The notes under the pieces were generated by a model, which was not told the origin of the DNA, ran no database searches, and saw only the letters and a list, made by a program, of their open reading frames with translations. This document shows positions 57,701 through 64,000 of a DNA stretch of 64,000 bases, piece after piece. Source of the stretch: Telmatactis stephensoni (lineage: Eukaryota > Cnidaria > Anthozoa > Actiniaria > Isophelliidae); the NCBI GenBank assembly GCA_029948255.1, contig JALIZF010001494.1, positions 124,001 to 188,000 on the forward strand, given 5' to 3'. The translations under genes were made by a program, and so were the position numbers. How positions within the stretch are numbered: position 1 is the first letter of the stretch; every line of letters starts with the position of its first letter.

Positions 57701-60447
57701 TTTTTCGTTCATGTTTCAGATGTTTTATCCATTACATGACCAAACGAATCAGGTTAAATAGAGCCTTGGTTCCATGAAAATATATAAATACATTGCCTGG
57801 CCAGAATTTTGTTAAAATTCAATACAAAAACCTCTCAAGATCTCTTGAATGCTTGAATGAAAAATATAATTGACTTGCCTCTATGTGCGTTCGTTTAACA
57901 ACATGTAGCGTGAGAAATTCGTAGATCTCCAGCTCAAAAGAATTGCCAACAGTCGCGAGAGCTTCAGCTTCGGTACTCCATTGAGAGTTCGATATTTGGT
58001 CAAAGTATTAGAGATCAAGCCCAAAATAACAGCCCATTCTGAAGCTCTTATAAGTGTCTAGGTATATCTCGAGTTAAAAGCTCCATTTTCTATTGTCTCA
58101 CTGCTGGAAAAGCCTCTCTCTGAAAGCTATTTTTTGGGCTCTAAAGTTCCTGACTGGCGTTCACTTCCAAGACCTTCGAAGAGTTCGCACTCGCTCAAAG
58201 GTGATGAATGAAGGGCATTGTTTCTTGCGCTCTGAACCAATCAGGAGCTTTAACACGTGACCGATTGCGCAAGAAAGGCCTCTTTCGGTCGACGACCACA
58301 GGAAAAAAAAAACAGTTGCATTTTATAACTCGTTCCCGGCCTAGAGGCCTGGGCACGAGTAATAACTGTAATGAATTTACTTCCACAATATCAGGAGGAA
58401 GGCCGTTCCATTCCATAATTGTTCTAGGAATTAATAAGAGAATTTATGGATGTCCTTATTTGTCGGAACACTTTGGTATATTTCAAATTAAAAACGTTGG
58501 ACTACAAATTGCAGCTATGTACCACATAACACTGTGTAAATTTTTAGCAACAATGTTGCACTTAACGATTTACATTGTATCATTATGAGATACAGATTTA
58601 CATCACTTTTACAGCAAGCAAATAAGCTGTATTTGTATGAGGTGTTTTTTCCTTAAAAGTTTGTCCTTTAATATGTAGATATATAAAGTGTATCAGAGCC
58701 TACAATAACTTTTAAAGAAATGCCTAGTGCTGGAGACTGCTGATTTGCCTTAGAAAATTGTTCTGGCACATGCAACTATTTGGTTGATGAGTATTTGCAC
58801 AGGTCAGCCATGTTTACAAATCCTTGTATCATCAAAGGACTATTCAAGTTTACAAAAGTTTGTCAGTAAAAACGTGAGAGGGTAGAAAAACTGTTATCAA
58901 AGATGGCATCTGTAAGAAATCATAGAGGGCGTTATCAAAGTGCTAAACTGAGCCTTAAATTAAAGTAAATTAATTATTAATTCTTCTTTAAATTTTAAGG
59001 AACTATCAATTAAAATACAATTTCTATTTAAAAAACTATTAAATTCCAGTAAGGTTGGTATGTACCAGGATTACTGGTCTTTTCTATGACAGGAAATATA
59101 AGACAGTTGAGTTTGGTTTTAGTATAAACTTTCAGTACGACCTTAACTAAAATTAGGACTTACTTGCTAATTATTATGTAAATTCACAGTAAGATAACAT
59201 TGTTTCATTTTCTGTATGAACATAATTTAGTATATTTTTACTCGAAAAATCTTGATTTTAATAGAGGCACAAATATTAAATATTGAAATGCTTATGAAAA
59301 TGAAATTCAATACCATATTCGGACGATTAGGGGAAAACCTTGCTGATAAGATACAGCTAAGCTGACGTAGATATATAAACATGTACATGCAGAATATTAT
59401 AAACAATTCAGCCAAATTTATAAGATACATTCTTCGATAAATTAACGTGAAGATTCGAAAGTTCTGCTTCGAAAATATTCATTTTCTGTTACATAGTCAC
59501 TGGGATTAGACGATAACTCAGAAATAGGAATAGTTGAAATGCCTGACGATATATTTTAATCAGAAATTTCGCAACGAACGGCGCTAATTCCACACGTAGT
59601 ATACTCAATACTCGGGTCAAATTTAAAACTACATATCTTCGAATAAATAAGATACGATAAAGAATAATTCCTGCCAGATTTTAAAGCCATTACATGACAT
59701 TTTCTTGTCTAAACGGAATAAACTAAGACAAACAATAGAAATGCACGAAAAAGATAAAAACTCAACGGGAAATCAGTTGAAGAATGATCGTATTTCATAT
59801 GAAACATAATAATCACGCAATTATTATTATTAATGAAAAATCGAGTTGTAAATTGTTACATTAAAGCCCCGTTAGTAAGGAGTTTTAGTCGGAATGAGTT
59901 AGAAAGAAAAACAGTGCCCATTCGCTATATCAACAATTTATACTAGCATGTTTTACTTACTTATATGGTCGATCGCTCCTGAGCAAAACTTTCCATAAAA
60001 TTTCTTAGCGCCCAATGATCTGAAGTCCGTAAGTAAAAAAGGCCACAAATGAAGAACATTATTCCTTGAAAAAGTCTTCCGTTTTTCCACAATAACGACT
60101 TGCGCTCCGAGAAGAGCTAATTCGATAGCGGTTCTAAGCCCAACAGGACCACAACCGATAACCAAAGCATGAATATCCTCACAAATTGTTCCTTTGGAAT
60201 ATTCTTTTTGGTTCGCGCGGTTGTCTAATAACTCCCACAAACTCTTGCATTTCCATGATTGAAGTTTACTCTTTAAATTCTGATAAAACTCTCTCGATGT
60301 TTCAGCTTTTTCAACCCCAGCAGCATGGACCAACCGTTGAAACGTCTGTAAGATTTCAGGACAATCTTCGGCTTCTACAAACTTATTAAAAAGTTCTTCG
60401 GGACTTCTTCTGGAACTTCCCTTGACTCTGTTGTGCTCATTTTCCAT
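41889..60447 (-). CDS. MICAL-type FAD monooxygenase with C-terminal membrane anchor
   Basis: Exons: 60447-59961, 51048-50818, 50367-50135, 49652-49392, 48617-48299, 46983-46080, 43949-43751, 43159-43050, 42273-42122, 41998-41889. All are GT-AG, in phase, and total 1001 residues. Residues 1-510 align by eye with the MICAL monooxygenase: GCGPVG (98-103) binds FAD, then [28 protein letters not shown] (221-225), [49 protein letters not shown] (GD near 399) and ALDAAWMV. MICALs oxidise actin methionines using NADPH. A basic Ser-rich linker follows. No CH, LIM or bMERB domain was found. The end, [20 protein letters not shown], is a hydrophobic segment three residues from basic residues, like a tail anchor. 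Intron 1 is 8.9 kb. The start fits MICAL N-termini. The symbol is left blank because the domain set is unusual. Confidence 0.75.
43377..43485 (+). repeat. possible SINE/LINE 3' end with A-rich tail
   Basis: TTTATTGGGGCCCACAGTAA ... CCCCTAGGGGGTAAAG is followed by (AATAA)n. It looks like the tail of a retroposon. The family is unknown. Confidence 0.3.
44283..44572. mobile_element. 290-bp MITE, family M
   Basis: TATAGTCAATTGAAGAAACG pairs with the complement ending CAATTGACTATA. Subterminal AGAAGCTGAGACCGAAATGG is shared with 5803-6067. The inner arms AATCAGAATAT / ATATTCTGATT also pair. Confidence 0.75.
44573..46079. other. MICAL intron, nothing recognised
   Basis: AT-rich intron sequence without inverted repeats, frames or tandem arrays that could be supported. 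Confidence 0.5.
47500..47903. repeat. 86-bp tandem array with alternating variants
   Basis: GTACAACGACCACCTCTCC recurs at 47529, 47615, 47701, 47787 and 47873, always 86 bp apart. Two variants alternate (CAGTTCATACATATACTTTA and CAGTCCATACATTTACTCTA), giving a 172-bp higher-order unit. Frames crossing it are not genes. Confidence 0.9.
47961..48284. mobile_element. foldback element, family W
   Basis: GGCGTATCTAGGGGGTCACA ... AATCCTGGATACGC. Its end lies 9 bp past the donor of MICAL exon 5. A related shorter copy is at 62406-62570 in the opposite order. Confidence 0.6.
48602..48819 (-). repeat. 109-bp tandem duplication with second splice acceptor
   Basis: The first 16 bases of MICAL exon 5 and about 90 bp of the preceding intron, including an AAC microsatellite, are repeated. 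The true acceptor is at 48618-48620 and its copy at 48727-48729. Use of the copy would add 109 nt and shift the frame. Confidence 0.85.
49121..49142. repeat. poly-G run
   Basis: About 22 consecutive G. The length is likely uncertain in the assembly. Confidence 0.9.
49836..50085. repeat. purine/pyrimidine foldback, family F
   Basis: TAGCCGCCTCCGCAGGCTAC / TTGCCTGCGGAGGAGGCTA ends. Polypurine arm GGAAAGGGAGAAGGGG and pyrimidine-rich complement. It lies 50 bp from MICAL exon 3. Confidence 0.65.
50409..50785. repeat. GAAT/GGAT microsatellite and ~37-bp CpG-rich minisatellite
   Basis: 50409-50510 is a GAATGAAT/GGATGGAT run. 50615-50785 holds imperfect ~37-bp units built on ACGTACGCA..GGACGTTGTGCGCGCA. 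The array ends about 27 bp from the donor of MICAL exon 2. Confidence 0.75.
51112..51444. mobile_element. 333-bp near-palindromic MITE
   Basis: GCGGTAATACGAGCAACAAA and its complement at the far end. It is full of GTTGC/GCAAC steps and has inner arms CAACATCGATTTTTGTTGCG. A faint similar piece lies near 6820. Confidence 0.8.
51523..51814. mobile_element. 292-bp MITE with ~105-bp inverted repeats
   Basis: GTTCAACCAAGAGACCATAA at the left; TTATGGTCTCTTGGTTCAAC at the right. The arms share GCCATGTTCGTGGCGGCTAA and GCCATCGCGCGCGCAA. Confidence 0.85.
51815..52821. other. MICAL intron 1, nothing recognised
   Basis: AT-rich sequence with no supported feature. Confidence 0.5.
53378..53389. promoter_or_regulatory. 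CLEAR-type palindrome GGTCACGTGACC, 1
   Basis: Contains GTCACGTGAC, the CLEAR/E-box consensus bound by TFEB/MITF/USF-type bHLH-Zip factors. Function in this position is unknown. Confidence 0.35.
53558..53569. promoter_or_regulatory. CLEAR-type palindrome GGTCACGTGACC, 2
   Basis: Perfect repeat of the same 12-mer, 180 bp after the first. Confidence 0.35.
53741..53752. promoter_or_regulatory. CLEAR-type palindrome GGTCACGTGACC, 3
   Basis: Third perfect copy, 183 bp after the second. Confidence 0.35.
53941..55696. mobile_element. 1.76-kb foldback transposon Z2 with 48-bp arrays
   Basis: GGCATGTTGTAAACCACGGA and its complement start arms of about 540 bp. Each arm holds a GGACT pentamer run and an array of 48-bp units (53985-54225, five copies; 55440-55655, about four and a half). 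Each unit contains the palindrome CGGACTCAGTCCG. The flanks ATTTTTAGC (53932-53940) and ATTGTTAGC (55697-55705) look like a 9-bp target duplication with one change. No transposase was recognised in the unique centre. Confidence 0.8.
55707..56117. mobile_element. 411-bp MITE Z3 with 9-bp target duplication
   Basis: TAGTCCAGACCCAGGCCTCT and its complement ending GGTCTGGACTA. Arms exceed 100 bp. The perfect duplication TTGTTAGCC lies at 55698-55706 and 56118-56126. Confidence 0.85.
56127..57212. other. MICAL intron 1, nothing recognised
   Basis: No supported frames or repeats. Confidence 0.5.
57213..58362 (-). mobile_element. rearranged, diverged element X (X6)
   Basis: Two X segments are fused: the block AACATGTAG..GAGAAATTCGTAGAT appears at about 57217 and again near 57900, and the element ends at CCTGGGCACGAGTAA (58362). 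The CTAG/hairpin end is missing. Confidence 0.6.
58363..59960. other. MICAL intron 1, proximal part, nothing recognised
   Basis: AT-rich intron without supported features. Confidence 0.5.
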
Positions 60448-61480
60448 AGTCTAGAACCAGAAACGGTTCTAATAAAAGCGAATTTCTCCCAAACGGCTAG
60501 AGATTTACAGCTGTAACGGCTCAGTCGACGTCGTTGGGCTTCTAAAAAAATTTAAATTCATAAACTTGATATTTACAATACGGAGGCAGTCGAGTGTGAC
60601 CTATTGTTGTATTGTGTTTCCAACGGACGAATCGTTGAATGACATATTAAACAGATTTACGGTCGTCAACTTTTTTATTCCACCATACCTCTTTTTTTCA
60701 AAATATCCATTACCCATTACCCATTACTTAAGATTAAAAATCAAAGACATAATTTGTAGATATCAGATAATTAAAAATATTGTTAAAATTGTAGACGTAA
60801 GAGCTAAAAATAGATGATGAACTTCGTCGATAAACTCTGGGTCAACTCTGGTTGCCGATGGGAATGAATGGAATGAATTTGACTCATAATTCTCTAATTT
60901 CACCAAAAAGTACCGAATAAAAAATGTATTCAAATACGGTGATTGATTGGGAAATACTACAGTTGAAAAGAAAGTTTTTAAAAGTACTTTTGAAAACGTT
61001 GTAAAAGTTTTGGGATATTATATAATTTCCGGTTTAAGACAGCACACACTCTAAATATTTAATGTAAATTTGGGATTAACTCAGCAAATTTGTCCCGGTC
61101 GTGCAAAATATACAGCATTCCATCGTTAAGAAATTATTTAAAAAAAGAAAATTAGTTTGGTCGTTGCATTTTATTTGTGATACGAATGCTCAAACCTGTT
61201 TCCGTCTTGAGGAAAACAAGGAATCTTGACAATGTCGCATGCATTACTCGGAATATTGTCACTTGTGTGTGATGTTGCGTGACATGCCCCTTTTCGCATT
61301 AGGTATTGCTACGGCGCCTTCTCTGACAAGAATCCCCCCACCCCCACCCCAACAAATACTCCCTCCCTGACTCATTTACCCCGAGAATCCCTAAATATTT
61401 CAATCAGCGCTTTTATAGGAAATATATTATTCAATCCCTAATATAGTCAATTGTTGGCATACGGAAAAATTTTATGGTCA

Positions 61481-61736
61481 TAGACGACTTTCAAAAATGG
61501 CGGCCTAGTACATGAGAACGAGGCCACAAAGGCCTTGTTACCAGAAAATAAGCGTGGCGACACTTCTATTGCTATCAAAGACGATGTGTTCCTTTTCCTT
61601 TTAAAATACCTATTTTATGTGCATTTTACAGGATAATTTTTATATATTTAGAATCATTTGATGCGATGTTGATTTTGGAGGCCTTTCTGGCCTCGTTATC
61701 GTGAACAATGAGCCCGCCATTTTTGAAAGTCGTCTA
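61481..61736. mobile_element. 256-bp MITE with YY1-like ends
   Basis: TAGACGACTTTCAAAAATGG and its complement. AAAATGGCGG lies in both arms and inner AACGAGGCC / GGCCTCGTT pair. Confidence 0.7.
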
Positions 61737-62405
61737 TATGCATCACCAGAAACTTCCTGTCATCACTTGTTGCCCGTATAAAGAGTTCGTACAAACGTAA
61801 AGTGTTCCGTCCGTTTCGTTACCCGCAAGATGACCGCAAGTTGAGATTTTTTTTTCTTTTTTTGAGCATTTCTTAAGCTCGAGATCACCTTACGGAAGTC
61901 TCGCGGTTACGAAAATAGGAGTTGTTCGAATGAGGATTTACATTGTAATAGTGCCAACTAAGGGTTAACACCCAATGGTTTGCTTTAGATTAGTGCTGAC
62001 CGGTTAGCGCTACCCGCTTTCGAACAATTGGGTTCTTGGCAGCTAAAACAATAGCTACACTTGTGAAGCCCTCCTTTTCCTCTCCCCGCCTCCCCTCCCC
62101 CTCTCTCCCCCATTCCTCGCTCGTCCGTGTTTCCGATCGGACTCGTATTTTGGGATTCTGGAGGGAAAAGGAGGACTGCTCGCAGTCTATTGTGAAGTAC
62201 AAGAGAGTAGTTTTATTGAAGTTGCCCCAGATTATCATTCAAATCACATTTCATAATTCAAATACCTTTTTTCCCTTCAGAAAGCAGATTCAGGATTTTC
62301 TAGGGAAGATAAAAAAGCAAAACGAAACGAAACCAAGGAACAAATGAAAACAAAGAAAAAATATCATGAAATTGAGATGAAACAAAATCAAACCAAGCAC
62401 AACAT

Positions 62406-62570
62406 GGGCGTATCCAGGATTTTTCAAACGGGAGGTCACAGGTTCAATTTCTACTTTAAAATCTATTCACTTTTCGTTGTGCGTTCATATTCTTATATTT
62501 TCTATCATTCCTTTGGCTTGCAAAAAAGGGGGGGTCACGGGCACCCTAGGACCCCCCTCTAAATACGCCC
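62406..62570. mobile_element. foldback element, family W, short copy
   Basis: GGGCGTATCCAGGATTTTTC ... GGTCACGGGCACCCTAGGAC ... AAATACGCCC. Related to 47961-48284. Confidence 0.6.
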
Positions 62571-62593
62571 CCACACAACAAATTACAAGTAAA

Positions 62594-63886
62594 TCAAGTA
62601 TTTTCTTTATTTTCTTTTTCACTTGATAAAGTATTTAATTTGAGTTCTATATTAACTGATCTAAGAGCATCTACTACCCATGAAGGATAGGTTCTGTCTG
62701 GGTACATTCGAGACATGAAGTTCTTAACAAATTCAGGAAATTTGTCTTGTTTTATACTTTCTCTGATGCCATACATAAGTTGCATCTAAGAAGCAAATAA
62801 AATATAACTGTCATCAGTATTGGCACTTTGTGCAGTTAGATACAAATAATGTGGATGATGCTGATGATCATAATGATAAATAATCTCAAATAATTTCTCA
62901 TTTGCCCTTCAAGTCTCCCTCACACCACCACACACCTCTTTGAAATACAGCCACTCCTTTTGATATACAATGCAGGGGCGGATCTAGGATTATTTATGCA
63001 TCATCCCAAACAGGGGGTTGTATGATGGCAGTGAAAGCAAAAGCAGAGCCTAATTCTAGCTAACCATCATTTTCTCACTTTTACAGTGGGCGTTGCAACC
63101 CCCCAAACCCTCCCCCTGGATCCACCCTTGCAATGTAGGGGGAACATTGGAGGACTCAGAGGAAACCCTCAAACAAGCCAGAGAACAAACTACTAACAAC
63201 CTCTACTGGCACATGAAGGGCTGCGAATCAAGCAAGGAACTGTACAGGTGTGAGGGGAAAATACTCAATACACCATTTGTGATGATGACGATGATGATCT
63301 GATGATGATGACAGTGGTGAAGAATGTGATGAAGAGTCAATAAATGCATGTGGATGTGTGCAACTGAAAATTACTGTAGCAGGCCTGTAAACTTATCTGG
63401 TATTCGAGAAATGGCTGCAGCTATAATAAGACGTCTTATCTAAAGCATGTCTTACATAAGGCACAAACCTCTCTGTATTAACAGGAACTTTTAGTCTAAG
63501 ATGAACCATATTTGAGCCTGATCGAGTAACAGCTGAACAGCTTAGAATGCTTTTGCAGGTGAAGCTGTGTCTTAGACTAACAGTGTTGTTTATACGGAGA
63601 GGTTTGCACCTTGTGCAATTAGGCACGCCTAAGATAAGGTGCATCTATATAAATCTTAATGACTATATTGGTTTACCCTGACTATACCCACCTGATAATT
63701 GATATTATGTATTGTAATAAGATGGCAAGCCACAGATTCTTTTCCTATGATTGAGTTTAAAAAAGCCCTAGAATGATTTTGACATGTAAAGCATTTGCAG
63801 TTTTCATCAATTGGCCTCAAGTCAGTGCAGAACTGCTTCTGTTTGAGATGAAGTTGACCCCATGGCACTAAAGCAGTTCCAAATCG
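62594..63886 (-). CDS. QTRT1: queuine tRNA-ribosyltransferase catalytic subunit, last two exons
   Basis: Exons 63886-63692 and 62785-62594 (stop) join in phase 0; the rest of the gene lies right of the window. The first exon encodes RFGTALVPWGQ, PIDENCKCFTCQNHSRAFL and HLITIHNINYQ. The C-x-C-x2-C cluster plus a following His is the structural zinc site of tRNA-guanine transglycosylases. The last exon encodes GIRESIKQDKFPEFVKNFM and YPSWVVDAL, matching the QTRT1 C-terminus, with a short extra charged tail. The enzyme, with QTRT2, exchanges guanine-34 for queuine in GUN-anticodon tRNAs; this is family knowledge. AATAAA overlaps the stop codon. A MITE and a foldback occupy the intron. Confidence 0.9.
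62967..63136. mobile_element. foldback with GGGGCGGATC arms
   Basis: ACAATGCAGGGGCGGATCTA and TGGATCCACCCTTGCAATGT. The copy at 32770-32935 has the same plan. Lies in the last QTRT1 intron. Confidence 0.6.
63422..63656. mobile_element. 235-bp MITE in QTRT1 intron
   Basis: CTTATCTAAAGCATGTCTTA and GCACAAACCTCTCTGTATTA are mirrored, with some divergence, at 63656-63580. Inner GTCTAAGA / TCTTAGAC also pair. A frame across it is not a gene. Confidence 0.55.
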
Positions 63887-64000
63887 CTGAAAATGAATAA
63901 ACAAATGAAACTAAAATACAAAATAACCTACAAAATAATATAAAATACAAAATAACCTACAAAATAATATCAAATACAAAATAACCTACAAAATAATATC

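Larger units (their letters stand above)
60448..62593. other. intergenic between MICAL start and QTRT1 end
   Basis: No gene recognised. It holds the elements at 61481-61736 and 62406-62570 and a family-F-like pyrimidine/purine pair at about 62065-62180. The MICAL promoter should lie at its left end. Confidence 0.5.

Noticed and set aside
63393..63644. 83-codon minus frame upstream of the last QTRT1 exon
   Set aside because: It coincides with a MITE and would not splice in phase with QTRT1.

Overview
The window looks like nuclear DNA of an animal, most likely an anthozoan cnidarian such as a stony coral. The genes are AT-rich with many small exons and GT-AG introns, their proteins are metazoan (SWT1, MICAL, QTRT1), and the spaces between are packed with short foldback transposons and a Penelope-like retroelement. 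The organism is an inference; no species marker was found.

Layout. (1) 897-13658, minus: an SWT1-type gene (WW domain, basic disordered region, PIN nuclease, C-terminal helical domain), 17 exons, running off the left edge. Its introns hold several transposons, including a MULE-like element that carries what looks like a captured two-exon gene start. (2) 13659-28237: no host gene recognised. It contains a 9.3-kb chain of inverted repeats (17236-26526) made of four 5'-truncated Penelope-like copies, each with a hammerhead-ribozyme-like 3' end, and four copies of a 1.0-kb Helentron-like element. (3) 28238-29224, plus: an intronless gene for a basic coiled-coil protein with three internal repeats, preceded by three CRE/ATF-like sites. 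(4) 33491-40757, minus: a PUB-domain gene with a huge Ser-rich disordered last exon that carries two compensating 1-bp frame breaks. (5) 41889-60447, minus: a MICAL-type FAD monooxygenase in ten exons that appears to lack CH, LIM and bMERB domains and to end in a membrane anchor. Its introns hold an 86-bp satellite, a duplicated splice acceptor and a nest of four or more transposons. (6) 62594-63886, minus: the last two exons of QTRT1, the catalytic subunit of tRNA-guanine transglycosylase, continuing past the right edge.

The neighbouring genes do not form an obvious pathway. Exon 9 of the MICAL gene has a second possible donor that would splice in frame into the first PUB exon, so genes 4 and 5 could be alternative ends of one transcription unit. 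The most unusual objects are this anchored MICAL/PUB locus and the Penelope/Helentron palindrome chain.
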